64,000 bases of DNA from Streptomyces sp. SAI-135 (GCF_029893805.1 NZ_JARXYP010000002.1:3410001-3474000), one strand, 5' to 3'; numbered from the stretch's first letter, positions 8,013 to 16,248 are shown. Notes: generated from the sequence alone by a model not told the origin. Made by a program: numbers and translations.

Positions 8013-8096
8013 CCAACGCTTGTTGGCCAACGCTCGTTGACCAACGTAGCCGCACCTCTCCCGCGCGGTCAACACTTGTTGGCCCACAACCGTTGG
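8013..8096. promoter_or_regulatory. Cluster of CCAAC..GTTGG palindromes, likely TetR operators
   Basis: CCAACGCTTGTTGG at 8013-8026 is followed directly by CCAACGCTCGTTGA at 8027-8040 and another CCAAC at 8041. A second group has TCAACACTTGTTGG at 8069-8082 and ACAACCGTTGG at 8086-8096. Both groups lie between the divergent monooxygenase and tetR starts, one near each gene, as expected for dual repression. Confidence 0.75.
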
Positions 8097-8111
8097 CATA
8101 CGATCTCCGGC

Positions 8112-8678
8112 ATGAACGAAACCCCCCGCCGCCGCTCCGACGAGACCCGCGACGCGATCCTCGCCGCGGCCCGCGAGCGTTTCGCCGCCGACGGCTACGA
8201 GCGGGCCACCATCCGCGCCATCGCCAAGGACGCGCACATCGACCCGTCCATGGTGATGCGCTACTACGGCAACAAGGAGGGCCTGTTCGCGGCGGCCGTC
8301 TCCGTCGACCTGAGGCTGCCGGACACCGGCTCACTACCCCGGCACGACATCGGCCGCGCCCTCGTGTCGCGCTTCCTTGACCTGTGGGAGGAGAACGAGG
8401 TGCTGACCGCGCTGCTGCGGGTCGGCGCGACCAATCAGGCGGGGGCCGAGCGGATGCAGGGCATCTTCGGGGAGCAGGTGCTGCCGGTGGCCCTGCGGGT
8501 GTGTCCGGGCCCGGAGCAGGCTCCCGCGCGGGCCGCGCTGGCCGCCACGCAGCTGCTGGGGCTCGCGCTGACCCGGTACGTCCTGCGGTTCCCGCCGACC
8601 GTGGCGCTGGCCCGCGAGGAGATCGTCGCGTGGCTCGCGCCCACGGTGCAGCGGTACCTCACCGCGCCGAGCCCCTGA
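8112..8678 (+). CDS. TetR-family transcriptional regulator
   Basis: 188 residues. The N-terminal helix-turn-helix reads TRDAILAAARERFAADGYERATIRAIAKDAHIDPSMVMRYYGNKEGLF (quoted by its landmarks: RFAADGYE, IRAIAK, MRYYGNKEGLF), a clear TetR domain. The C-terminal ligand/dimer domain is helical and contains EEIVAWLAPTVQRYL. The start ATG at 8112 follows CTCCGGC; the ribosome site is weak, so a short or leaderless mRNA is possible. It is divergent from the flavin monooxygenase and the operator palindromes between them suggest autoregulation plus control of the enzyme. Confidence 0.92.
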   Translation: MNETPRRRSDETRDAILAAARERFAADGYERATIRAIAKDAHIDPSMVMRYYGNKEGLFAAAVSVDLRLPDTGSLPRHDIGRALVSRFLDLWEENEVLTALLRVGATNQAGAERMQGIFGEQVLPVALRVCPGPEQAPARAALAATQLLGLALTRYVLRFPPTVALAREEIVAWLAPTVQRYLTAPSP

Positions 8679-8696
8679 CCCGCCCGCGCGATGCAC

Positions 8697-8758
8697 AGGG
8701 GCGCCGGCCTCGCCCACGTACGGCTGACGCGCGTGCGTGCGGCGGGGCCGGCGCCCCT
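8697..8758. terminator. Long stem-loop between convergent genes
   Basis: Perfect 13-bp arms AGGGGCGCCGGCC (8697-8709) and GGCCGGCGCCCCT (8746-8758) with a 36-nt loop. It lies just after the tetR stop. No T-run follows, which is common for actinobacterial terminators. Confidence 0.65.
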
Positions 8759-8774
8759 GGAGTCGAGGTCGGTG

Positions 8775-8790
8775 CCCCGGAAAGCCGGGG
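8775..8790. terminator. Short hairpin upstream of the small-protein stop
   Basis: CCCCGG and CCGGGG flank an AAAG tetraloop. It is 24 bp beyond the stop of the leftward gene at 8814, a position suited to terminate that gene. Confidence 0.5.
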
Positions 8791-8813
8791 TCAGTGCCCC
8801 GGCAAAGGTAATG

Positions 8814-9110
8814 TCAGGCCTTGGAGCCGGCCTTGGCCTCGGCCCCGGCGGGCTTGGTCCGGATGTTGCGGCTGGTCACCCGGTGCTCTTCCTTGGACTT
8901 GTCCAGGACCATCACCAGGCCGGCGATGACCGCGAACAGCACGATCGGGGCCACGACGAACAGTCCCAGCGTCTCGATGACGCTCAGGCCCGTGCCGGGG
9001 TCGTCACCGTCGTCGCGGTTCAGCGCGGAGGCGGGGGACGACATGAGCAGCATCATCAGCGTCGTACCGGCCACCAGGGCGCCGGCGCGCAGGGCGTTCT
9101 TCTTGTCCAC
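8814..9110 (-). CDS. Small secreted or membrane-anchored protein, function unknown
   Basis: 98 residues from GTG 9110. The N-terminus looks like a signal peptide (KKNALRAG followed by LVAGTTLMMLLMSS and a PASA cleavage site). A second hydrophobic helix (LFVVAPIVLFAVIAGLVMVL) is followed by a basic, Lys/Arg-rich tail, so the mature protein would be a single-pass membrane protein with a cytosolic tail. No ribosome site is obvious before the GTG, which may be leaderless. I do not recognise a family. It sits downstream of malQ in the same direction, about 70 bp away. Confidence 0.7.
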   Translation of the reverse strand: MDKKNALRAGALVAGTTLMMLLMSSPASALNRDDGDDPGTGLSVIETLGLFVVAPIVLFAVIAGLVMVLDKSKEEHRVTSRNIRTKPAGAEAKAGSKA

Positions 9111-9179
9111 GGAGTCAAAGTATCCAACGGCGGTTCGGGCCGCGCGTCCGGGGTGCCGTATGAGGCGCCCGCAGCATCC

Positions 9180-11234
9180 CTACGGCGCCCGCAGCACCTC
9201 CACCAGCGCGTGCAGCCGGGCGGACCCCGCCAGGTCCTCCAGCGTCACCGCCCGCCCCTCCCCGTCCGCGATCGGCAGCCGCCAGTTCGGGTACTGGTCC
9301 CACGTGCCCGGCAGGTTCTGCGGGCGGCGGTCCCCCACCGCGTCCGGCAGCCAGACCCCCACCATGCGGGCCGGGGTGTTCAGCAGGTACCGGTGCACGG
9401 CCTGGATCTGCGCCTCCTCGGAGGAGGGGTCGGCACCGCCGCCCGTGCCGTGCAGCAGTCCGAGCCGGGCCAGCAGCTCCAGCCACTCCCCCGTGTCCGC
9501 CGCGGCCTCCGCGCGCTCCTCGTCCAGCGGCCGGGTCAGCAGACCGAGGCTGTCGCGGAGTTCGACATGTTCGCCGGTGAGGCGGGAGGCGGTGGGCGGC
9601 AGGTCGTGCGTGGTCGCCGTCGCCAGGCAGTCGGCGCGCCAGCGCTCGGGCGGCAGCGGGCGTCCGTCGCCCTCCCAGTCCCGCTCGAACCACAGCACCG
9701 ACGTCCCCAGCACCCCCCGCTCCCGCAGCGCCTCCCGCACCCCGGGTTCGACCGTGCCGAGGTCCTCGCCGATGACCACCGCCCCGGCCCGCGAGGCCTC
9801 CAGGACGAGCACGGCGAGCATGGCCTCCGCGTCGTAGCGGACGTAGGTGCCCTCGGTCGGCGGGTGCCCCTGCGGGACCCACCACAGCCGGAACAGGCCC
9901 ATGACGTGGTCGATGCGCAGCGCGCCCGCGTACCGGAAGAGGGCCCGCAGCAGCTGCCGGTACGGCGCGTAGCCGGACTCCGCGAGCCGGTCAGGGCGCC
10001 ACGGCGGCAGCCCCCAGTCCTGGCCGCGGGCGTTGAAGGCGTCCGGGGGCGCTCCCACGGACATCCCGGCCGCGAAGTACGCCTGCTGGGCCCACGCGTC
10101 CGCGCCCTCGGGATGGACACCCACCGCGAGGTCGTGCACGACGCCCAGCGGCATCCCCGCCTCCCGCGCGGTGCGCTGCGCGGCACCGAGCTGGCTCTCG
10201 GTGAGCCAGGCGAGGCGGCAGTGGAAGTCGACGCGGTCCATCAGCTCACGGCGGGCGCGGGCCGTCTCGGCGGATCGCGGGTCGCGCAGGCCGGGGGGCC
10301 AGCCGCGCCAGTCCGAGCCGTGCGCCTCGGCCAGCGCGCACCAGGTCGCGTGGTCCTCCAGGGCCTGGCCGCCCTCGGCGAGATAGTCGGCGTAGGCGGC
10401 GCGGCGGCCGGGTCCGAGCGGGACCTCGCGGACGAGTTCGAGGGCCTCCCGCTTCAGTTCCCACACCGCGTCCCGGTCGATCAGCGCGCCTTTCTCCAGC
10501 ACGGACTCGCGCAGCCGCTCGGCCCGCTCGCGCAGGGTCCGCAGCCGGTCCGGGTCCGTGACGTGGGCGTACTCGGGGATGTCCTCGATCCGCAGGTGCA
10601 CCGGGTCGGGGAAGCGGCGCGAGGACGGGCGGTAGGGGGACGGGTCGGTGGGGGCGCCGGGCACGGCCGCGTGCAGCGGGTTGACCTGGACGAAGCCGGC
10701 GCCGAGGGCGCGCCCGGCCCAGGAGGTCAGTTCGGCGAGGTCGCCGAGGTCGCCCATGCCCCAGGAGCGCCGGGAGAGCAGGGAGTAGAGCTGGACGAGG
10801 ATTCCGTACGACCGCCCGGGGGGTGCCGGCAGCCGCGGCGGGGCCACGATCAGGTGTGCGTCGCCGGTGCGGCCGTCGGGGGCGGTGGCGGTCAACCGGT
10901 GGACACCGGGCGGGAGTCGGTCGGCGGAGGCGCGGGTCTCGCCCTGTTCGGTGGTGATGCGCAGCCGGGTGCCCTCGGGCAGGTCGGCGACGAAGGCGGG
11001 CGGGCTGCCGCTCCAGCACACCACCGTCGGCGGCAGCAGGCGCGCGCGCAGCTCGCGCTCCCGGGCGGCGAGCGCGGCGGCCGGATCGCCCGCGTCGACC
11101 CCGAGGGCGGCCAGGGCCAGGGTGACGGCGGTGGCGGAGGCGGCGACCGTACGGTCCGGGGCGGGCTGGTAGGAGGTGGCGACGCCGTAGGACTCGGCCA
11201 GCCGCGACAACTCCGGACCGGGGGGCGCCACCAT
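9180..11234 (-). CDS. malQ: 4-alpha-glucanotransferase (GH77, MalQ)
   Basis: 684 residues. GH77 disproportionating enzymes move maltosyl units between glucans in glycogen and maltose metabolism. Visible landmarks: SRRSWGMGDLGDL near the start of the barrel, ALRIDHVMGLFRLWWVP with the catalytic nucleophile Asp in RIDH, VVIGEDLGTVEP with the acid/base Glu, and TATTHDLPPTASRLTG with the third acidic residue. The ~150-residue N-terminal extension (beta-rich, VHRLTATAPDGRTGDAHLIV) is typical of bacterial MalQ proteins. ATG 11234 directly follows the stop of the small upstream gene (TAG-ATG), so it is probably translated by reinitiation. The ribosome site in front of it is weak, which fits coupling. 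Confidence 0.93.
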   Translation of the reverse strand: MVAPPGPELSRLAESYGVATSYQPAPDRTVAASATAVTLALAALGVDAGDPAAALAARERELRARLLPPTVVCWSGSPPAFVADLPEGTRLRITTEQGETRASADRLPPGVHRLTATAPDGRTGDAHLIVAPPRLPAPPGRSYGILVQLYSLLSRRSWGMGDLGDLAELTSWAGRALGAGFVQVNPLHAAVPGAPTDPSPYRPSSRRFPDPVHLRIEDIPEYAHVTDPDRLRTLRERAERLRESVLEKGALIDRDAVWELKREALELVREVPLGPGRRAAYADYLAEGGQALEDHATWCALAEAHGSDWRGWPPGLRDPRSAETARARRELMDRVDFHCRLAWLTESQLGAAQRTAREAGMPLGVVHDLAVGVHPEGADAWAQQAYFAAGMSVGAPPDAFNARGQDWGLPPWRPDRLAESGYAPYRQLLRALFRYAGALRIDHVMGLFRLWWVPQGHPPTEGTYVRYDAEAMLAVLVLEASRAGAVVIGEDLGTVEPGVREALRERGVLGTSVLWFERDWEGDGRPLPPERWRADCLATATTHDLPPTASRLTGEHVELRDSLGLLTRPLDEERAEAAADTGEWLELLARLGLLHGTGGGADPSSEEAQIQAVHRYLLNTPARMVGVWLPDAVGDRRPQNLPGTWDQYPNWRLPIADGEGRAVTLEDLAGSARLHALVEVLRAP

Positions 11235-11549
11235 CTACGGCTCCAGGTAAGCGTCGGACTCGCTGGTCAGGGAGGCGGTGTCGGCGAGCGGCGGCTCGCT
11301 GGTGAGGGGCTGCTCGGCGTCGGGCAGGGGCGGTTCGCTGGTGAGGGGGGTCTCGGTGCAGGCGCCCTCGGCGCTGAAGACACAGAAGTGCTCAGCGGGC
11401 GCCTCGGGTTTGGACAGGGCCGGGAGCAGAAGGGGTGCCGATGCGGCCACGGGGGCCTCCTTGTCGAGTACGACGACGGGGGTTACCGCAGCCCTACCCA
11501 CAGGACGCGACGGCAGACGTGCGAGAGGGGAGAACGTGCTGTTCGTCAT
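11235..11549 (-). CDS. Small acidic protein with repeated LTSE motifs, upstream of malQ
   Basis: 104 residues from ATG 11549 (GTG 11591 is an alternative; neither has a strong ribosome site). The N-terminal half is neutral and hydrophobic (VGRAAVTPVVVLDKEAP, APLLLPALSKP). The C-terminal half begins with HFCVFSAEGAC, two Cys seven residues apart, and then repeats: TPLTSEPPLPDAE, QPLTSEPPLADTA, SLTSESDAYLEP. The Thr/Ser-Glu/Asp repeats recall multi-core precursor peptides, but no modifying enzyme lies nearby and I do not recognise a family. Its stop is immediately followed by the malQ ATG, so the pair is coupled. It could be a real small protein or a leader ORF that sets malQ translation. Confidence 0.55.
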   Translation of the reverse strand: MTNSTFSPLARLPSRPVGRAAVTPVVVLDKEAPVAASAPLLLPALSKPEAPAEHFCVFSAEGACTETPLTSEPPLPDAEQPLTSEPPLADTASLTSESDAYLEP

Positions 11550-11600
11550 GTTCCGCGTCCCGGCCGCTTCCGTCCACTGATCGCTGTGCACTGATCACTA

Positions 11601-11637
11601 TTCACTCAGTACATGTACGTGGTGCATACTGATCACC
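11601..11637 (+). promoter_or_regulatory. Likely promoter and operator of the PadR-ABC operon
   Basis: TTCACT (11601-11606) and CATACT (11625-11630) are 18 bp apart and resemble -35 and -10 boxes. Only seven bases separate the -10 from ATG 11638 and no Shine-Dalgarno is present, so the transcript is probably leaderless. The spacer holds the 10-bp palindrome GTACATGTAC (11609-11618), a plausible PadR site. Confidence 0.5.
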
Positions 11638-12171
11638 ATGAGCACCCGCCACATCCTGCTGGGGCTGCTCGCCGGAGGGCCGAGCCATGGCTACGACCTC
11701 AAGCGACGCCACGACGACCGTTTCCCCGAGGCCCGTCCGCTGGCCTACGGGCAGGTCTACACGACCCTCCAGCGCCTGGTCCGCGACGGACTCGCCGAGG
11801 TCGAGGGCACCGACTCCGACGGCGGCCCCGAGCGCACCAGGTACCGCTCCACGGAGGCGGGCGCACGGGAACTGGCCGAGTGGGCCGGGCAGATCGCCCC
11901 GCCCGCGCCCTTCGTGACCAACGAGATCTTCGCCAAGGTCGTCGTCTCGATCCTGTCCGGCGGCGACCCGGACGCCTATCTCCGGGCCCAGCGCGCCGCC
12001 CACATGGCGCGGATGCGGGAGCTCACGGCGGTCAAGACCGCCCAGGGGGCCGACCTCGCGACCGTGCTCTCGGCGGACTACGCCCTCAACCACCTCGACG
12101 CCGACCTCCGCTGGATGACCACCACGGCGGCCCGGCTCACCTCACTGACCGCGGAGGTCGACTCAGCATGA
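11638..12171 (+). CDS. PadR-family transcriptional regulator
   Basis: 177 residues. STRHILLGLLAGGPSHGYDLKRRHDDRF is split across landmarks ILLGLL, SHGYDLK and then YGQVYTTLQRLVRDGLAEVEG, the PadR winged helix with its GQVY-T-L-RL recognition helix. The C-terminal half is a helical dimerisation domain. PadR proteins next to ABC exporters usually repress them until a drug binds. ATGA overlap with the ATPase gene supports one operon. Confidence 0.92.
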   Translation: MSTRHILLGLLAGGPSHGYDLKRRHDDRFPEARPLAYGQVYTTLQRLVRDGLAEVEGTDSDGGPERTRYRSTEAGARELAEWAGQIAPPAPFVTNEIFAKVVVSILSGGDPDAYLRAQRAAHMARMRELTAVKTAQGADLATVLSADYALNHLDADLRWMTTTAARLTSLTAEVDSA

Positions 12172-12854
12172 GCAACCCAGAGCCGCTGCTCGCGGCCCGC
12201 GACCTCGTGAAGACGTACGGCAGGTCACCGGCCCTGCGCGGCGCCTCGGTCCACCTGGACGCCGGCGAGATCCTCGCCGTCACCGGCACCAGCGGCAGTG
12301 GGAAGTCGACGCTGCTGCACTGCCTGGCCGGGATCGTCCGGCCGGACGCCGGTGCGGTGTCCTACGGCGGTGAGCGCCTCGACGCGCTGCCCGAGAAGCG
12401 GCTGAGCGAGCTGCGCCGTACGGAGTTCGGCGTGGTCTTCCAGTTCGGGCAGCTGATCCCCGAGCTGACGGCGCTCGACAATGTCGCGCTGCCGCTGCTC
12501 CTTGCGGGCCTCTCCCGCGCCGACGCCCACACGCGGGCCGGCGCGTGGCTGGAGCGGTTCGGGGTGCGCGGCCAGGCCGGGCTGCGACCTGGCGAGATGA
12601 GCGGCGGGCAGGCCCAGCGGACCGCGCTGGCCCGGGCCCTGATCACCGGCCCGAAGGTCGTCTTCGCCGACGAGCCGACCGGCGCGCTGGACTCCCTGGC
12701 GAGCGAGCAGGTCATGACGGCCCTGGTCCACACGGCCCGCGAGTCGGGCACGGCGGTCCTGCTGATCACGCACGACGCCCAGGTGGCGGCGTACGCGGAC
12801 CGCGAGGTGCGGATGGGCGACGGGGCCGTCGTACCGGTGGGGGTGACGGCGTGA
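12168..12854 (+). CDS. ABC transporter ATP-binding protein (MacB/LolD type)
   Basis: 228 residues. Walker A TGTSGSGKSTLL, Q-loop VFQFGQLIPELT, signature MSGGQAQRTALARAL, Walker B VVFADEPTGALD and the switch His in LLITHD are all intact. The sequence pattern is that of ATPases paired with FtsX-type permeases. It starts inside the padR stop (ATGA) and ends inside the next start (GTGA), so all three are one translational unit. The ATPase would power the permease encoded next, probably for export or for membrane mechanotransmission of a lipophilic substrate or antibiotic. Confidence 0.93.
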   Translation: MSNPEPLLAARDLVKTYGRSPALRGASVHLDAGEILAVTGTSGSGKSTLLHCLAGIVRPDAGAVSYGGERLDALPEKRLSELRRTEFGVVFQFGQLIPELTALDNVALPLLLAGLSRADAHTRAGAWLERFGVRGQAGLRPGEMSGGQAQRTALARALITGPKVVFADEPTGALDSLASEQVMTALVHTARESGTAVLLITHDAQVAAYADREVRMGDGAVVPVGVTA

Positions 12855-14218
12855 GGACGCTGCGGCGGGATCTGCGGACGGCCTGGCTGCTCACCCGCGG
12901 GTCCGACCGGCGGGAGTGGTGGCGGATCGGGCTCACGGCCGTCGGGGCGATGCTCGCGACCGGCATCGGGGCGGCGGTCGTCGCGCTGAACTCCTTGGAC
13001 GGGTACTACTCGGTGTCCTTCGGGGCGGGACTGCTGAACTCGGCGGGCGACCGGCGGAACGTGAGCGTCGTCCTGGCGCTGCTGCTGATCCCGGTGCTCG
13101 GCTTCGTCGGGCAGTGCGCGCGCCTCGGCGCGGTGCACCGGGACCGGCGGCTGGCCGCGCTGCGGCTGGCGGGCGCCGACCCGGGGCAGGTGCGGCGGAT
13201 CGCGGCGCTGGAGTCGGGGCCGGCGTGCCTGGCGGGTTCGGCGGTGACCACGGCCCTGTACGCACCGCTGCTGCTGCGGCTGTGGGAGCGGCCGCCCGCC
13301 CTCGTCTGGGCCGGTGTCGGCCTGGTCGCCGTGGCCGTCCCGGTACTGGGCGCCGCGGTGAGCGCGCTGTCGCTGCGGCGGGTGGTGGCCTCGCCGCTGG
13401 GCTGGGTCCGGCGCACCCGGCCGGTGTGGGGTCCGGGGCGGACCCTGCGGGTGGTGACCGTGCTGCTCGGGGTCACGGCCCTGCTCGTCGTCGTGTGGTC
13501 GTTCACGGGCGGTCCCGTCGAGGTGGCCCTCGGCCCGGCGGCCCTGTTCGCCGTCGTCCTGGTCGTGGGGTGCGCGACGGTCTCCCTGGCCGGTACGGCG
13601 GCCCGGCGGCTGGGCGGGGTGCTCGCCGCCCGCGCCCAGAGCCCGGCGGTGCTGATCGCGGCGGAACGGCTGCGGGACGACCCGTGGGCGGCGGCGCGTA
13701 CGCATGCCGCGGTGCTGCTGGTGACGGTCGTCGGCTCGGGCTTCGTGGGCGTGCGGCAGGTGCTGCTCGCGGTCCTGCGCGACAGGCGCCGGGAGGGGAC
13801 TCTGGCGGCGGACGTGGAGTACTACACGACCGGCATCGACCTGACGGCCGCCGCGATCCTGGTGGCCCTCGCACTGGTCCTCACGGGGCTGGCCGTCGGC
13901 ACCGTGGAGTCCCTGGCCACCCGGCGCCGGGGCCTGGCCGCGCAGGTCGCCGCGGGGGTGCCGCACCGGGTGCTGGCCAGGGCGCTGCTCCTGGAGACCG
14001 CGCTGCCGCTCGCCCCGGCGATCGTGCTCGCGGGATGCGGCGGCATGGCGATCAGCGCCTGGTACGCCTCGCCGGCCGCACGGCACACCCCGACAGCCCT
14101 GCCGTACGACGCCCTGCTGGTGCCCGTCGCGGTGTACGCGGCCTGCCTCCTGGCCGCCGCCACCTCGCTGCCCCTCCTGCGGCGCTCCCTGCGCCCCGCG
14201 GAGCTCCGGCACACCTGA
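12851..14218 (+). CDS. FtsX-like ABC permease
   Basis: 455 residues from GTG 12851, overlapping the ATPase stop. There are about eight to ten hydrophobic helices and a repeated FtsX-like pattern: LGFVGQCARLGAVHRDRRLAALRLAGADPGQVRRIAALES and TGLAVGTVESLATRRRGLAAQVAAGVP are the two cytosolic coupling segments (quoted by landmarks VHRDRRLAALRLAGA and RRRGLAAQVAAG). A single chain with two FtsX halves is usual for Streptomyces PadR-linked exporters. Followed by a strong stem-loop. Confidence 0.88.
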   Translation: MRTLRRDLRTAWLLTRGSDRREWWRIGLTAVGAMLATGIGAAVVALNSLDGYYSVSFGAGLLNSAGDRRNVSVVLALLLIPVLGFVGQCARLGAVHRDRRLAALRLAGADPGQVRRIAALESGPACLAGSAVTTALYAPLLLRLWERPPALVWAGVGLVAVAVPVLGAAVSALSLRRVVASPLGWVRRTRPVWGPGRTLRVVTVLLGVTALLVVVWSFTGGPVEVALGPAALFAVVLVVGCATVSLAGTAARRLGGVLAARAQSPAVLIAAERLRDDPWAAARTHAAVLLVTVVGSGFVGVRQVLLAVLRDRRREGTLAADVEYYTTGIDLTAAAILVALALVLTGLAVGTVESLATRRRGLAAQVAAGVPHRVLARALLLETALPLAPAIVLAGCGGMAISAWYASPAARHTPTALPYDALLVPVAVYAACLLAAATSLPLLRRSLRPAELRHT

Positions 14219-14229
14219 CCGCGCAGCCG

Positions 14230-14266
14230 TCCGGCCCCGGAGGAACAGGGGACCTCCGGGGCCGGA
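14230..14266. terminator. Stem-loop between convergent FtsX permease and HNH genes
   Basis: Perfect 14-bp arms TCCGGCCCCGGAGG and CCTCCGGGGCCGGA with a 9-nt loop. It can serve both directions: it lies 12 bp past the permease stop and 40 bp past the leftward HNH stop. Confidence 0.8.
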
Positions 14267-14305
14267 TCCGTACCGCGTGCGGCAACACAAAGGCCCGGAT
14301 CGTCG

Positions 14306-14842
14306 TCAGGCTGAGATGCCGTCGATCCGGGCCATGGCGTCCTCCGCGCCGAACGGCTGCAAGTACGGCAGCCAGCGCGGATCCCTGTGGCCGGTGCCGA
14401 TGATGCGCCAGGCCAGTCCGGTGGGGGGAGCGGGTTTGTGGCGCAGCCGCCAGCCGATCTCGAACAGGTGCCGGTCGGCCTTCACGTGGTTGCAGCGCCG
14501 GCAGGACGCCACCACGTTGTCCCAGACGTGCTTGCCCCCGCGGCTGCGCGGGATGACGTGGTCGACGCTGGTTGCGACGCCACCGCAGTACATGCACCGG
14601 CCCCCGTCGCGGGCGAAGAGCGCCCTGCGGGTGAGAGGAACGGGCCCACGGTAGGGAACCCGGACGAATCGCTTGAGCCGGACCACGCTGGGTGCGGGGA
14701 CTGTGACGGTCGCGCTGTGCAGGAAAGCGCCGGATTCCTCGAGGGAGACGGCCTTGTTCTCCAGGACGAGGACGAGCGCGCGGCGGAGCGGTACGACGCC
14801 GAGGGGCTCGTACGACGCGTTGAGTACCAGGACATGCGGCAC
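14306..14842 (-). CDS. HNH endonuclease-family protein
   Basis: 178 residues from GTG 14842, chosen because AAGGAGG lies eight bases upstream. The N-terminal ~85 residues (HVLVLNASYEPLGVVPLRRALVLV) are the conserved front part seen in actinobacterial stand-alone HNH proteins. The HNH core follows: CMYCGG, then SVDHVIPRSRGG with the catalytic DH, WDNVVASCRRCNHVKADR with the second CxxC pair and the final His. Zinc ligands and the histidine are all present, so it should be a competent nuclease fold. Its natural role is unknown; no restriction or phage genes are adjacent. Confidence 0.88.
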   Translation of the reverse strand: MPHVLVLNASYEPLGVVPLRRALVLVLENKAVSLEESGAFLHSATVTVPAPSVVRLKRFVRVPYRGPVPLTRRALFARDGGRCMYCGGVATSVDHVIPRSRGGKHVWDNVVASCRRCNHVKADRHLFEIGWRLRHKPAPPTGLAWRIIGTGHRDPRWLPYLQPFGAEDAMARIDGISA

Positions 14843-15050
14843 GGATGCCTCCTTGGGCGTCGGCGGCGCGTGGCTCGCGCCGGGACGAACTGCAGTCAGT
14901 CTCCCCTCTCGGCCGGGAGAAACGCCACCATGTCCCGGTAACGGGCTGGGAGTGTTTTCGACCACACCCTTCTTCATCCCCAGGTGAGAGCCGTCTCTCC
15001 CCCGAACATTGCAACGATCCACACACGATGCACCGTTAGTGTGGTGAGCC

Positions 15051-15083
15051 TGCCTTTCCGGTGACCTTTTCGTGACCTTGACC
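15051..15083. promoter_or_regulatory. 11-bp direct repeats upstream of the MscS gene
   Basis: TGCCTTTCCGG, TGACCTTTTCG and TGACCTTGACC follow one another at 15051, 15062 and 15073. On the other strand this reads GGTCAC twice, 11 bp apart. Phosphate (PhoP) sites in Streptomyces are 11-bp direct repeats with a G[GT]TCA core, so this is PHO-box-like, though the match is partial. Confidence 0.35.
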
Positions 15084-15124
15084 GCCGCACCGGAAGGCGG
15101 ACGCAGCACCTGGAGGTACCTGCC

Positions 15125-16228
15125 GTGTCCTTGTCCGCCGTCCTACTGGCCGCGAGTCCGTCGCCGTCGCCGTCCCCCTCGGACACCTCGACGCCGGCCG
15201 TGCCGAGTCTCCAGGACGCCCAGGAGAGCGCGACGAACGCCGCGAGCTGGGTGGAGCAGAACTGGTCGACCTGGCTGGCGATCGGTCTGCGGGTCCTGCT
15301 GATCCTGGTGATCGCCGCCGTGCTGAGAATGGTCGTGCGGCGGGCCATCACCAAGCTCATAGACCGGATGAACCGCACCGCCCAGGCCGTCGACGGCACG
15401 GCGATCGGCGGTCTGCTCGTCAACAACGAGCGCCGCCGCCAGCGCTCGCAGGCCATAGGGTCGGTGCTGCGCTCGGTGGCGAGCTTCATCATCATGGGCA
15501 CCGCCGCCCTGATGGTCCTGGGCGCCTTCGAGATCAACCTCGCCCCGCTGCTCGCGTCGGCCGGTGTCGCGGGTGTGGCGATCGGTTTCGGCGCCCGCAA
15601 CCTCGTCACGGACTTCCTCTCCGGCGTCTTCATGATCCTGGAGGACCAGTACGGCGTCGGCGACACCATCGACGCGGGCGTGGCCTCCGGCGAGGTCATC
15701 GAGGTGGGCCTGCGGGTGACCAAGCTGCGCGGCGACAGCGGCGAGATCTGGTACGTCCGCAACGGCGAGGTCAAGCGGATCGGCAACCTCTCCCAGGGCT
15801 GGGCGACGGCCGGCGTGGACGTGACCGTGCGGGCCTCCGAGGACCTCGACAAGGTCAAGCGGGTCCTGGCCGAGGTCGCCGAGAAGATGAGCAAGGAGGA
15901 GCCCTGGAACGAGCTCCTGTGGAGCCCGATCGAGGTCCTCGGCCTGGACAGCGTGCTGCTGGACTCCATGGTCGTGCGGGTCTCCGCCAAGACGATGCCG
16001 GGCAAGTCCCTCACGGTCGAGCGCGAGCTGCGCTGGCGGATCAAGCGCGCCTTCGACGCGGCGGACATCCGCATCGTGGGCGGCGCGACCGTCCCCGCCG
16101 ACGAGGAGGCCACCGACCCGGCCGCGGCGGTGGCGGCCCCCTCCGTCTTCGCCAACTCCGAGTCCCCGCAGTCGGCAGCGGCCTCCCCCCTGGTGTCGGC
16201 CCCGGTCCAGCGCCCCGCGCCGAAGTAG
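15125..16228 (+). CDS. MscS-family mechanosensitive channel
   Basis: 367 residues from GTG 15125, with GGAGG ten bases upstream. The N-terminus is Ser/Pro-rich and probably external. A first helix (WLAIGLRVLLILVIAAVLRMVV) is followed by a second (SFIIMGTAALMVLGAFEI) and the pore helix LLASAGVAGVAIGFGARNLVTDFLSG, the conserved Gly/Ala pattern of MscS TM3. The beta domain starts at EDQYGVGDTI and the cytosolic vestibule continues to RIKRAFDAADIRI. It would open under membrane tension and protect against osmotic downshift. A clear rho-independent terminator follows. Confidence 0.92.
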   Translation: MSLSAVLLAASPSPSPSPSDTSTPAVPSLQDAQESATNAASWVEQNWSTWLAIGLRVLLILVIAAVLRMVVRRAITKLIDRMNRTAQAVDGTAIGGLLVNNERRRQRSQAIGSVLRSVASFIIMGTAALMVLGAFEINLAPLLASAGVAGVAIGFGARNLVTDFLSGVFMILEDQYGVGDTIDAGVASGEVIEVGLRVTKLRGDSGEIWYVRNGEVKRIGNLSQGWATAGVDVTVRASEDLDKVKRVLAEVAEKMSKEEPWNELLWSPIEVLGLDSVLLDSMVVRVSAKTMPGKSLTVERELRWRIKRAFDAADIRIVGGATVPADEEATDPAAAVAAPSVFANSESPQSAAASPLVSAPVQRPAPK

Positions 16229-16248
16229 CCCGCGCCTCCCGCGCGACC

